64,000 bases of DNA, taken from contig NZ_CP080095.1 of assembly GCF_019428685.1 (NCBI RefSeq), positions 2,790,001-2,854,000 of the forward strand, read 5' to 3'. Under the pieces are notes generated by a model, which did no database searches, had not been told where the DNA came from, and worked only from the letters and a program-made list of their open reading frames with translations. The translations under genes and the position numbers were made by a program. Shown here one piece after another: positions 28,012 to 37,133 of this stretch. The first letter of the stretch is position 1. Each line of letters opens with the position of its first letter. Source of the stretch: Paraburkholderia edwinii (GTDB lineage Bacteria; Pseudomonadota; Gammaproteobacteria; Burkholderiales; Burkholderiaceae).

Positions 28012-28825
28012 AGACTGCCGCAACCTGCGGACTACCGACTTCGCAGCGGAATTCTCACGCGGCCTGACGGATCCGGATGTGCAGGCGCCGCCGGACGTCA
28101 CAGGCCCAGCGGTAAGAGGCGCAAACGGCGAGAGAGAAAGCGCAAGAAAAGGCGCCGTCAAACGCTACAACGTATATCGCAACAACGTGACGGTCAGCCT
28201 GATCGACGCGCTAGCCGCGACCTATCCGGCCGTGCAGCGTATTACCGGCATCGATTTTTTCAGAGCGATGGCGCGGTTTCACATTCGCGCCACGCCTCCT
28301 GTGTCGCCGCTGCTATTCGAATACGGCCACGACTTTCCCGGCTTTATCGAGCAGTACGAATATGCGAAAGCCATGCCGTGGCTCGCGGATGTCGCGCGTA
28401 TCGAACGCGCGTGGCTGGACGCCTATCACGCGGCCGATCTGCCGGTTTTACCGGTACAGATATTCGAAGACATCGAGCCCGCGCAATTAGGCGAACTGCG
28501 TTTCACGCCGCATCCGGCTACGCGAATCGTTCGCTCAGCTTATTCCGCGCTATCGATCTTCGCGATGAACCGGCGCGACGGTCCGGTCGAACCGCTCGAT
28601 CCGAGCGGAAGCGAGGACGCGCTCGTGACGCGGCCCGAAGCGGACGTGATCGTGTCGAACCTGCCCGACGGCGGCGCAGCATTCCTGAACACGCTTATTG
28701 CAGGCGAATCGCTAGGGGCAGCGGTGGCCGCGGCCTTCGACGAAGCGCCCTCTTTCGATCTTCCGGCCAGTCTGAACGGGATGATCGCATCCGGCGTATT
28801 TACCGCCATTGACCGTGGAGATTGA
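28001..28825 (+). CDS. DUF2063 partner protein of the MNIO enzyme
   Basis: 274 residues, starting inside the DUF692 gene. The N-terminal half has the DUF2063 signature (RYNVYRNNVTVSLIDALAATYP, FRAMARFHI, PLLFEYGHDFPGFI). It acts in other systems as the substrate-recognition partner (BufC/MbnC-like), delivering the precursor to the oxygenase. The C-terminal half is a mixed alpha/beta domain. Despite the frequent database label of DNA-binding domain, there is no helix-turn-helix evidence here. A Ser/Gly/Arg-rich insert (about 35-50) separates the first helix from the core. Confidence 0.87.
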   Translation: MKSEDCRNLRTTDFAAEFSRGLTDPDVQAPPDVTGPAVRGANGERESARKGAVKRYNVYRNNVTVSLIDALAATYPAVQRITGIDFFRAMARFHIRATPPVSPLLFEYGHDFPGFIEQYEYAKAMPWLADVARIERAWLDAYHAADLPVLPVQIFEDIEPAQLGELRFTPHPATRIVRSAYSALSIFAMNRRDGPVEPLDPSGSEDALVTRPEADVIVSNLPDGGAAFLNTLIAGESLGAAVAAAFDEAPSFDLPASLNGMIASGVFTAIDRGD

Positions 28826-28830
28826 GGACG

Positions 28831-29334
28831 ATGTCCGAACTGGAAAACCGGAAGCCTGCTTTCGCAACTTGCGTGGCAACGAAGATCGGCCAGGCGAGCG
28901 GTCTCGTGCAGAAACTGGCGCAGCCCTGGCTCACCCAACTGGTCCTGCGCCTTGCGTTGTCCGTACCGTTCTGGCGGTCGGGCATCCTCAAGTGGCACGG
29001 ATTCCTGCAACTCAACGATACGGCCGTCGACCTCTTCACCGACGTGTTCCAGTTGCATCTGCCCGGCGGCCCCTATCCGTTTCCGGCGCCGGCGGTGGTT
29101 GCCTTTCTGTCAGCGTGCGGCGAAGTTGGTTTTCCCGTGCTGCTCGTGCTGGGCTTCGGCACCCGCTTCGCAGCGCTGGGCCTGTTCCTGATGACCTGCA
29201 CCATCGAACTGACCGTCCCTGACGGCTGGCCGATTCACATCACGTGGGCAGCGATGGCCTTGGGAATCGCTGCATGGGGACCCGGCGCGATCTCGATCGA
29301 TCACCTGCTGTCACGGGCGGTGAAGCGCAGTTGA
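28831..29334 (+). CDS. DoxX-family membrane protein
   Basis: 167 residues. The ATG at 28831 has GAGG five bases upstream and follows the DUF2063 stop by five bases. Four hydrophobic helices are visible (LVLRLALSVPFWRSGILK, VVAFLSACGEVGFPVLLVL, FAALGLFLMTCTIELTV, AAMALGIAAWGPGA). DoxX proteins are standard fourth genes of DUF2282/DUF692/DUF2063 operons (gigT in Cupriavidus). The role is not settled; a link to membrane redox or thiol handling has been proposed. It ends the operon and is convergent with the His-tailed permease. Confidence 0.88.
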   Translation: MSELENRKPAFATCVATKIGQASGLVQKLAQPWLTQLVLRLALSVPFWRSGILKWHGFLQLNDTAVDLFTDVFQLHLPGGPYPFPAPAVVAFLSACGEVGFPVLLVLGFGTRFAALGLFLMTCTIELTVPDGWPIHITWAAMALGIAAWGPGAISIDHLLSRAVKRS

Positions 29335-29374
29335 TGCGACGGCGCCGAGGGCGCCGCCAGCACCAACCCCGGCG

Positions 29375-30484
29375 TCAATGCCGATGCCTGTGATGCACAT
29401 CGGGAAAATGCGCGTGCGAATGCGTGATCGGTGGATGCACATGCCGATGCGTATGCGGTTCATCGCCCTCGTACGGAAAATCGTGTTTGTGCCGATGATG
29501 CTCGTCATGCGTATGCGGATGCGCGTGCTCGATCCAGTCGTGCTTATGTTCGTGCTCATGCCGCTCGCGCACATGCAGGACGATGCCGATCGTCATCAGC
29601 ACCGCGGCGACCCAGAATGCGACATGCGGCCACTCGGGCCATAGCAGCAGCGACAACGCGACGCCGAACAGCGGCGCAACGGAAAAATACGCACCCGTGC
29701 GCGCCGTGCCGAGATGGCGCAGCGCGACGACGAACAGCACAAGACTCACGCCATAACCGACAAGGCCCGTCACCATCGCGGCGGCCACTGCCGCTGCCGG
29801 GGGCCACGACGCGCCCGCTGCGAATGCAATTGCAAGGTTCGCCGGGCCGGCGATCAACCCTTTCGCGCTCGCGATCGCCATCGCATCGTTGCTCGACACC
29901 TTGCGCGTCAGGTTGTTATCGATTGCCCAACACAGACACGCGCCGACAATCAGCAGCGCGCCGAGCGGGACGCCTGTGTCGCCCGGCTGCCACGACAGCA
30001 CGACACCACCGGCGACGATGGCGACCATGCCGAGAAACACAGGAATATCGACGTTCTCGCGGAACACGACCCACGCGATCACGGCTGTCAATACACCTTC
30101 AAGGTTAAGCAGTAACGCCGTGGTTGCCGCTGGCGTGCTCGATAAACCGAGCATCAGCAGCGCAGGCCCTGCGATACCGCCTGCCGCAATCGAGCCGAGC
30201 AGCCAGGGCAATTCGGCATGACTAACCGGACTGATCGACGTCGCGCGACTAGCCGGATCAACCAGACCTTCCGGCTCACGATGGCTGTCGCCGGCATGCC
30301 CGGACTTTATCAGCCGTCGCGCCATGCGAAGCACAAAGAGCCCGATCCCGCTGCCGAGATAAAACAGCCCGGCGACCATGAATGGAGACATCGCGCCCAG
30401 CAGCACCTTGGCAAGTGGCGTGGCGGCGCCGAACAGCACAGCGGCGGCAAGCGCAGTCGAGATCGCGCCGGTTCGTGGGTTCAT
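29375..30484 (-). CDS. EamA/DMT-family permease with histidine-rich C-terminal tail
   Basis: 369 residues. Ten hydrophobic helices in two EamA halves occupy about 1-300 (the halves start AALAAAVLFGAATPLAKVLL and LGALLIVGACLCWAIDNNL). The last 65 residues or so are exceptionally rich in His (HEHEHKHD, HAHPHTHDEHHRHKHD, ending HHRHRH) and should bind divalent metal in the cytoplasm. The tail makes it longer than the usual 290-310 residue DMT protein. A metal or metal-complex exporter is plausible, the more so beside the bufferin operon, but no substrate motif is diagnostic. Confidence 0.85.
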   Translation of the reverse strand: MNPRTGAISTALAAAVLFGAATPLAKVLLGAMSPFMVAGLFYLGSGIGLFVLRMARRLIKSGHAGDSHREPEGLVDPASRATSISPVSHAELPWLLGSIAAGGIAGPALLMLGLSSTPAATTALLLNLEGVLTAVIAWVVFRENVDIPVFLGMVAIVAGGVVLSWQPGDTGVPLGALLIVGACLCWAIDNNLTRKVSSNDAMAIASAKGLIAGPANLAIAFAAGASWPPAAAVAAAMVTGLVGYGVSLVLFVVALRHLGTARTGAYFSVAPLFGVALSLLLWPEWPHVAFWVAAVLMTIGIVLHVRERHEHEHKHDWIEHAHPHTHDEHHRHKHDFPYEGDEPHTHRHVHPPITHSHAHFPDVHHRHRH

Positions 30485-30585
30485 TGAGAATGTGCGAGGG
30501 AGCAGTGGCGTACAAAGTCACAGTGTATCGGGCACCGCCCGACAGTTCGCCAACAACCTGCCTTTCGCAAGGGTGGAATATCGAC

Positions 30586-31575
30586 TCAGCCATCCTGCGC
30601 AACGGCCATCGCTTCGTTGCGCGGTGTCGTCACGGCGCGCGGCGAGGTGCAGCGTGACGCATACTCGCGTGGCGTCACGCCGTGATGTTCCTTGAATACG
30701 CGGCTGAAATGCGCAGCGTTCAGGAAGCCACACTGGTCGGCCACTTCGCGAATCATCAGTTGCGGGGTATTCGCGAGCAATTGCCGCGCGTGCTCGATTC
30801 GCAGCGAATACGCATAGCGCATCGCAGACAAGCCTTCGGCTTTCAGCGCGCGCGACAGGCAACTGACCGACACATTGACCGCCGCGGCCACGCTCGTCAC
30901 ATCAAGCGACGCATCGCCGATACGCCGTGCGATGGCCTGCTTCGCGAGCCACGCGACCTTCGCGCCCGAGCGGCGCCCGAGCACCGGCTGACACGGGCCG
31001 AGCAATACATCCATCAGGTCGAGACACTGCATGCCCATGCGCGTGAGCAGTGCCTCGCTGGCATGGCCGACCTGCGCGGTCAGATTGAGTACGAAATCGC
31101 GCACCGCGGTCACATCGGCGGATATCGGCACCGGTTCGAAGGCCCGATGAAAGTGATGCGCCCATCCGCGATCGTGCAGCAATGGTTTTGGAATACGCAC
31201 AATCGACAGTTGTGTCGGCTCGCGAAACGAGGCGACGTAATGAAACGAAGGGTCCGCAACGACGATTTCGCCAGGGCCGACAGCTAGCGCGTGCCCTTTC
31301 TGTTCGATCAGCATGCTGCCGGAGCGGACAACCTTGAGGCGGATTTCCCGGGTTGGCCACTGGCCGGCCGCGCGCGACATCGGCGAGAGGGTCTGGCCGG
31401 CGATATCGAGCTGGCCGATCAGCATGTCCGCGGCCCGCCCGTACGCCGCCGTCGACCGGCCGGCGTGCAACGGATCGAAGCGGCACGACAGGCCGATCGT
31501 CGACATCGCTTCGATCCATCCGCGCCGATCGACGGGCGTCCCGCACCAGATATGCGGCCGAACCAGTGCGTCCAC
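30586..31575 (-). CDS. AraC-family regulator, FeaR-like
   Basis: 329 residues from a GTG (31573-31575) with AGGAGG nine bases upstream. The N-terminal AraC-binding-like domain (IRLKVVRSGSMLIEQKGHALAVGPGEIVVAD) is followed by two helix-turn-helix motifs (VSVSCLSRALKAEGLSAMRY and VADQCGFLNAAHFSRVFKEH). It resembles the products at 15973 and 51055. The nearest upstream gene is the NmrA-like gene in the same direction (267 bp away), and the permease lies downstream. The target is unknown. Confidence 0.88.
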   Translation of the reverse strand: MDALVRPHIWCGTPVDRRGWIEAMSTIGLSCRFDPLHAGRSTAAYGRAADMLIGQLDIAGQTLSPMSRAAGQWPTREIRLKVVRSGSMLIEQKGHALAVGPGEIVVADPSFHYVASFREPTQLSIVRIPKPLLHDRGWAHHFHRAFEPVPISADVTAVRDFVLNLTAQVGHASEALLTRMGMQCLDLMDVLLGPCQPVLGRRSGAKVAWLAKQAIARRIGDASLDVTSVAAAVNVSVSCLSRALKAEGLSAMRYAYSLRIEHARQLLANTPQLMIREVADQCGFLNAAHFSRVFKEHHGVTPREYASRCTSPRAVTTPRNEAMAVAQDG

Positions 31576-31841
31576 TGCGAGGCCCTCCTTCCTCAGAGAG
31601 CCGGCGCGTGCCGCCGCGCCACGTTCGAACTAGAGCAATCCCCTTTGTGGGTAGTACAGACAATGACGGACATCGCGTGCATGTAGCAATCCTCATCTAC
31701 CAGTGAAAATGGCCCTCCCGATGGACCAACATCATGGGCTGACATTTTCGTTTTGAAAGAATGTGCCCATGGTAGATACCCGCACGCACGATGAACAGCC
31801 AGCAAAATGGGATGCATCCGTCCAGATATGGAATGATCGTT

Positions 31842-32726
31842 CTACCCGTCGGTCCGCACGCCGGCGCGCTCGATCAGTCCACTCAACACGAGGCGCGGGC
31901 CGACGCGACCTTTCATGGTCTGATGTTCGAAGTCGATCCACCCCGCGTTAAAGCCGTCGAGCATCTGCATGCGCGGCAGCGGATTGCGCATGCCTTGCGC
32001 GCGAAATTCCGCTTCCCATGTATCGCGCGGCACCGCTTGTGCGACCACGGGCCGTCCGAGCAAGGCGCTGAGCACCGCGGCAAGATCGTTCGGCGACACG
32101 CGTTCTGGACCTTCGAGTTCGACGACACGCCGGCCGCTCCATGTTTCCTGCAGCAGTTGCGCAACCACACGCCCGATATCGGCGGTCGCCACCATCGGAA
32201 TCGCGCGATCGAGCGGTTGCAGATAGCTCGCAATAACGCCTGTTTCGATCGCGGGCGCGATATCCCAGGCTGCGTTCTCGATGAACCATGCGGCGCGCAG
32301 GAACGTCACCGGCACGCTCAACTGGCCGCTTAATTCTCCAAGCTCACGCTCCATGATTGAGAGCTGCGTCAGCAGGTTTTCCTGCGTCGCATGCGCGCCG
32401 ACCGTCGACAGGCACACCACACGCTGTGGCCGCGCGCGTTCCAGCGCCTGACGCAGCGCGGCAATCGTATTGCGAGACTCGGGAAAGCCCGGCGACGGAT
32501 CGAAATTCGGCGGCAGCAGCACGAATACCGCTTCCACGCCACTAAACGCGCGTTCGAGCGCGACCGCGTCATCCATGGCGGCGACCGCGATTTCGCAACC
32601 GGCGCGCTGCCATTCGCTTGCCTTGTCGGGGTTGCGCACGACCGCGCGCACGTTTCTACCCGCAGCGAGCAACACGCGGGCTGCAACGCCGCCGACTTGT
32701 CCGGTAATGCCGGTGATCGCATACAT
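31842..32726 (-). CDS. NmrA-like NAD(P)-binding protein (atypical SDR)
   Basis: 294 residues, ATG preceded by GAGGAGAG. The glycine-rich nucleotide loop is ITGITGQVGGVAARVLL, followed by VRAVVRNPDKA, VFVLLPPNFD and VVCLSTVGAHA. There is no YxxxK catalytic pair, as usual for NmrA/QOR2-type atypical short-chain dehydrogenases. These either sense NADP or reduce quinones. It is divergent from the GH36-like gene with a 193-bp spacer. Confidence 0.85.
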   Translation of the reverse strand: MYAITGITGQVGGVAARVLLAAGRNVRAVVRNPDKASEWQRAGCEIAVAAMDDAVALERAFSGVEAVFVLLPPNFDPSPGFPESRNTIAALRQALERARPQRVVCLSTVGAHATQENLLTQLSIMERELGELSGQLSVPVTFLRAAWFIENAAWDIAPAIETGVIASYLQPLDRAIPMVATADIGRVVAQLLQETWSGRRVVELEGPERVSPNDLAAVLSALLGRPVVAQAVPRDTWEAEFRAQGMRNPLPRMQMLDGFNAGWIDFEHQTMKGRVGPRLVLSGLIERAGVRTDG

Positions 32727-32919
32727 TTCACTCTCCTCAGGTTGTGCAGCGGATGCTGCGTCGAAACCATTCTGGTGAAATGCTGGTCAGTACGCGATAG
32801 CATGAGCGTCATTTGATTCATGACGGGTTAGCATGCTCATCTCTTGCCCGGAGTCGGATCGAACCGGACCGCTATCGCCCATGGCAAGATAGACGCCTCG
32901 ATCTCTTCGAGGCCATCCG

Positions 32920-34908
32920 ATGCAGACGAACCTCACAGCCTTTTCCGCCCCCGGGCTGCCCGCATTGCGAATAGACGGCGCCCGGCACACATTCGGCAAC
33001 GCGGCGCTTGCATTGCAATGGAGCATCGACAACGCGCGGCTTCACGGATTCGCGCTTGCCGATCGCGTGCACACCCGCACGTTGCACATCGCAGAGCCCT
33101 TCACATTGACGTTCGCCGACGGCCGCACGCTGCGGCTTGCCGATCTGATACCCATCGCGCCGTTGCACAGCGAGCCGCTTGCCGCCGAGCCTGCCGCTTC
33201 ACGCATTGCAGACACGCTTGCAGGCGTTCGCGTCACCGCGGTACTTCGAGACGCAACGGACAGAACGCGCATCGAGTGGAGCGTCGAACAACGCGACGGC
33301 TCGCCGTATTTGCGGATGATTCTGGCCATTACCGCGACAGCGGAACCGCTGCACGCGGTTGCCGTTTCGCTGCTAAAAACAGAGGCGCCCAGTGCGCGCG
33401 CAACCGGCACTTTGGACGGCTTGCCCGTTAGCGTGGGCCACGTCTATCTCGGTTGCGAAGATCCGCTTTCGCAGACCGACCTGACAGGCGAGACCGCCGG
33501 CCTACGATTCACTATCCGGCGAACGCTGCCGATCGAACCGGGCAAGACCGTCGTGTATTCGACGGTCGCCGGCATCGCGCGCGACGGCCAGTTACGGCGC
33601 GATTTCGCGTGCTATCTCGAACGCGAACGGGCCCATCCGTCGCGCGCCTTTCTGCACTACAACTCGTGGTTCGATATCGGTTATCTGACGCGATACACGG
33701 AGGCGCAGGCGCTCGAGCGTATCGCCGCAATGGGCCGCGCGCTGCACGACGCGCGCGGCGTAACGATCGACGGCTTTGTGTTCGACGATGGCTGGGACGA
33801 TTACAGCGGCAGCTGGGCCTTCAGCCACGCATTTCCGCGCGGCTTCGAACCGCTACGCGACGCAGCCGCGCGCTATGGCGCAGCGCCGGGCGTATGGTTG
33901 TCGCCGTGGGGCGGTTACGGCCCGCCGCGCGACGAACGCGTTGCGCGCGGCGCCGCGGTCGGGTTTGAAACCGGGTTTGAAACCATAGGCAACGGTTTCG
34001 CGCTGTCCGGCGAACGCTACTATCGCCGCTTCCATCAGGTGACGATGGACCTGCTGCGCCGGCACGGCATCCGTCACTTCAAGTTCGACGGCACCGGCAA
34101 TGCGAATCGCGTGTTTCCGGGCAGCCGTTTCGACAGCGACTGGAACGCGGCGATTGCGCTAATCGCCGATATTCGCCGCGAAGCGCCCGACGTTTTTATC
34201 AACCTGTCGACCGGTACCTTGCCGTCGCCATTCTGGCTGCGCCACGCCGACACGATCTGGCGCGGCGGAGAGGACTTCGGTTTCACCGGGACCGGCAGCG
34301 ACCGCGAGCAGTGGATGACATATCGCGACACGCAGGTGTATCGCAACGTCGTGCTGGCAAGCCCGCTCTTTCCGCTCAATTCGCTGATGCTGCACGGCAT
34401 GATCTGCGCACAGGAAAACAGGCGGCTCAACGCGAGCGAAGGCGAAGACTTCGCGCATGAAGCGCATTCGTTTTTCGGCAGCGGCACGCAGCTGCAGGAA
34501 CTTTACTTCACACCGTCATTGATCGGCGGTCGTGCGTGGGACACGCTTGCTGCCGCGGCGAAATGGGCACGTGGCGCGACTGACGTGCTGCGCGACAACC
34601 ATTGGATCGGCGGCGCGCCGGACCAACTCGACATCTATGGCTGGGCCGCGTGGACACCGTCGAAGGCGATCGTGACGCTGCGCAATCCCGATAGCCGCGC
34701 GCGCAAAGCTGTGCTCGATTTACGCGCGCAGCTGGAACTGCCAGACGATGCGCCGACGCGCTTCACGGCGCACACGCTGTGGACCGACGGTAGCCGCGCA
34801 AGCGTCGGCATCCCGGCGTTCGATGCGGACAGGCCGCAAACCATCGACCTCGCGCCATTCGAAGTGCTAACGCTAGAACTAAACCCGATCGATCCCACCG
34901 TCGAGTGA
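32920..34908 (+). CDS. GH36/clan GH-D alpha-galactosidase-like glycosidase
   Basis: 662 residues, no signal peptide, so probably cytoplasmic. A beta-rich N-terminal domain (1-230) precedes a TIM barrel with SWFDIGYLTRY, GFVFDDGWDDYSGSW, VWLSPWGGYG and the nucleophile candidate in HFKFDGTGNANR. A second acid candidate is in GGEDFGFTGTGSD. A C-terminal beta domain ends the protein. It may act on alpha-galactosides or related glycans; the group is often annotated loosely as enterotoxin or melibiase. It is convergent with a beta-galactosidase, which supports galactoside use. A perfect 12-bp duplication encodes GFETGFET. Confidence 0.7.
   Translation: MQTNLTAFSAPGLPALRIDGARHTFGNAALALQWSIDNARLHGFALADRVHTRTLHIAEPFTLTFADGRTLRLADLIPIAPLHSEPLAAEPAASRIADTLAGVRVTAVLRDATDRTRIEWSVEQRDGSPYLRMILAITATAEPLHAVAVSLLKTEAPSARATGTLDGLPVSVGHVYLGCEDPLSQTDLTGETAGLRFTIRRTLPIEPGKTVVYSTVAGIARDGQLRRDFACYLERERAHPSRAFLHYNSWFDIGYLTRYTEAQALERIAAMGRALHDARGVTIDGFVFDDGWDDYSGSWAFSHAFPRGFEPLRDAAARYGAAPGVWLSPWGGYGPPRDERVARGAAVGFETGFETIGNGFALSGERYYRRFHQVTMDLLRRHGIRHFKFDGTGNANRVFPGSRFDSDWNAAIALIADIRREAPDVFINLSTGTLPSPFWLRHADTIWRGGEDFGFTGTGSDREQWMTYRDTQVYRNVVLASPLFPLNSLMLHGMICAQENRRLNASEGEDFAHEAHSFFGSGTQLQELYFTPSLIGGRAWDTLAAAAKWARGATDVLRDNHWIGGAPDQLDIYGWAAWTPSKAIVTLRNPDSRARKAVLDLRAQLELPDDAPTRFTAHTLWTDGSRASVGIPAFDADRPQTIDLAPFEVLTLELNPIDPTVE
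33961..33984 (+). repeat. Perfect 12-bp tandem duplication in the GH36-like gene
   Basis: Two identical GGGTTTGAAACC units, in frame, encode the repeated tetrapeptide of GFETGFET. A recent slip is likely, since the copies are identical at the DNA level. Confidence 0.85.
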
Positions 34909-34954
34909 AGCTAGCGAGGGCTAGCGAGGTCAAGTTCTCTGCAACACTAAAGAA

Positions 34955-36901
34955 TCAGTCGAGCGTGCGCATTAGCTCGACCGGTTTGGCATCAGTCTGA
35001 TGCAGATCGAAAATCGTGACGACGTTCTCGCCGCGCTTGAGCCACGGCGCCGGGCAGAACAGCCGTTGTTGCGGGCCAATATGCCAGTAGCGGCCAAGAT
35101 TGTGGCCGTTGACCCAGACCACGCCCTTGGTCCAGCCGCTCATATCGAGGTACGTGTCGCCGGTCGCATCGAGTTCAAAGCTCGTGCGAAAGAACAGGCC
35201 GCTTCTGTGCGGATTCGAGCACACACCGCGCAGATTCGCGATATAGGCGTCGTCCATCGGCAACAGGAACATGTCCCAGCCGGCGAGTGTGTGCCGCGTG
35301 CCGGCTGCATCGCGCAGTACGACGTCGCCGACGATGCCCTTACGGTCGAGCATGGCGTTGCCGGCGCCATAGTTCACGCGTCCCATGCCTTCCACGAGGA
35401 TGTCCAGCAGCGCGCCGGCGTCGTCGGCCTCGCTGCCGCCTGACTGCGCATCCGGAAACGCCGGCACAAGCGGCAGCGGCACGCCGCCATGCACGACGTT
35501 CAATGGCCGCGCATGCGCCACAGGCACCCGTGCTCGCGACACGGCGCCGGCATAGCGCTCGTCGATAAACACGGTTGCATAGTCTCGAACGCAGCCGGTC
35601 TCGAGTGCGACCTCGTGCGCGCTGCCCACCTCGGCACGGCGCAGCGCATGCCGATACAACGCAAAGCCGAATGCCTGTCCTGCCTGTTCGAACGTCTGTG
35701 GTTTAACGACGCTCCGATGCGCATTCGCCTTTTCCACCCCATGCTCAAGCGCGTGCAAGTCAGGTAGATTGTCCCAAAGAGACGCGAACAAAGCGGGCTG
35801 CAATGCATCGCGTCCACGGCGTTCAATCGTGGGAAGCGCCGGCGGAATTTCCGGCAACGCTTCCTTCAGATAACGCGCGACGATGTTCCGGTACGCAACG
35901 AACTTCGGCGTGGCGACGCCCTGCTCGCTGATCGGCGCCGCGTAGTCATAGCTTGTGATATCGGGCTGATACTCGCCGCTCGCCGGATCGACGTTCGCCC
36001 CCGCATAAAAGCCGAAGCTCGTGCCGCCATGCGCAACGTACAGATTGAACGACAGGCGGCGCCGCATCAAAGTATCGAGCGTGCCGGACAGATCGACGGC
36101 GGCGCCTTGCAGCGCCGCGTCGCCCCAATGCGTGAGCCAGCCCGGATAGACCTCGCCGGCCATCACAGGCACGTTTGGAAATTCACGCCGCGCGGCATCG
36201 ATTTGTGCGGCGTCGCCATTGCTTAGAGCGATCGCGCCGCCGCGGACTATCGTGCGGTTCTGCCGCAATTGCGCAAGACCGTCTTCGGTATAAAACGGCC
36301 CCGCGATACCGCAGTCGACCCATAATGCGCGGATTTCGTCGAGATACGCCAGGTTGCTCTCGCCGTTGCTCACCCCGTTGCTCACCCCGGTGCTCACATA
36401 CGAGCCAAATTCGTTTTCGATCTGAATCATCAGAATTGGCCCGCCGGCCGCGACCATCAGCGGCGCGACGCGCGCAGCGAGCGCGCGTAGGTAGCGCGCC
36501 ACGGCAGCCATATAGCGCGGCTCGTTCGCAGAATCAGTACGCAGGCGCATATCGGGCTCGCGCAGCAGTGACGACGGCAAGCCGCCCAGATCCCATTCGG
36601 CGCAGACGTAAGGGCCCGGGCGCAACAGCACCCACATGTTTTCCGCGTGACACGCACCGATAAACGCCGCGATGTCGCGATTGCCGCTCTCGAAATCGAA
36701 TACCCCAGCGCTCGTCTCGTGGTAATTCCACATCACGTAAAGCGCGATCGTATTCATGCCCATCGCTTTCGCCATCCGGATCCGATGCAACCAGTATTCG
36801 GCAGGAATGCGCACGGGATGCATCTCTGCGCTGCGGATCTGCAACGGCACCCCGTCGAGCAGGAAATGCTCACCATCGATCGAAAATGAAAAATTCCGCA
36901 T
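34955..36901 (-). CDS. Beta-galactosidase, GH35
   Basis: 648 residues from the ATG at 36901 (GGTGA upstream); a GTG at 36910 is the alternative. There is no signal peptide. The catalytic barrel shows SAEMHPVRIPAEYWLHRI, LRPGPYVCAEWDLGGLP, MIQIENEFGSY (acid/base Glu) and PVMAGEVYPGWLTHWG (nucleophile Glu). C-terminal jelly-roll domains carry GVVWVNGHNLGRYW. It cleaves terminal beta-D-galactosyl residues. It is convergent with the GH36-like gene (46 bp between stops), so the two form a galactoside locus without a visible dedicated transporter. A GVSN repeat near the active-site Glu comes from 12-bp duplications. Confidence 0.9.
   Translation of the reverse strand: MRNFSFSIDGEHFLLDGVPLQIRSAEMHPVRIPAEYWLHRIRMAKAMGMNTIALYVMWNYHETSAGVFDFESGNRDIAAFIGACHAENMWVLLRPGPYVCAEWDLGGLPSSLLREPDMRLRTDSANEPRYMAAVARYLRALAARVAPLMVAAGGPILMIQIENEFGSYVSTGVSNGVSNGESNLAYLDEIRALWVDCGIAGPFYTEDGLAQLRQNRTIVRGGAIALSNGDAAQIDAARREFPNVPVMAGEVYPGWLTHWGDAALQGAAVDLSGTLDTLMRRRLSFNLYVAHGGTSFGFYAGANVDPASGEYQPDITSYDYAAPISEQGVATPKFVAYRNIVARYLKEALPEIPPALPTIERRGRDALQPALFASLWDNLPDLHALEHGVEKANAHRSVVKPQTFEQAGQAFGFALYRHALRRAEVGSAHEVALETGCVRDYATVFIDERYAGAVSRARVPVAHARPLNVVHGGVPLPLVPAFPDAQSGGSEADDAGALLDILVEGMGRVNYGAGNAMLDRKGIVGDVVLRDAAGTRHTLAGWDMFLLPMDDAYIANLRGVCSNPHRSGLFFRTSFELDATGDTYLDMSGWTKGVVWVNGHNLGRYWHIGPQQRLFCPAPWLKRGENVVTIFDLHQTDAKPVELMRTLD
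36363..36398. repeat. Three 12-bp tandem units in the GH35 gene
   Basis: Units 36363-36374, 36375-36386 and 36387-36398 (third slightly changed) encode the GVSN repeats shortly after the catalytic NEF motif. Confidence 0.75.
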
Positions 36902-37133
36902 ACGGTTCACCCAATGAAGGTGGCGTCCTCATCAAGGCAATTCGCGCCGCTGTGCTTGCCTGCGTGTGCCCGCACACTTGTCTGCGTCCAGCCTTCGGAC
37001 GGCTCGCCGGTACTGGATCGGAATAAGCAAGCGTACTCCAGTGTTTTTTGGAAACACGCGATTCACTCGCGAACGGCGCACGCAAACCACTATGCGAACG
37101 CGTACGCCATTCAGTCCCGGAGGAGCACACGCC

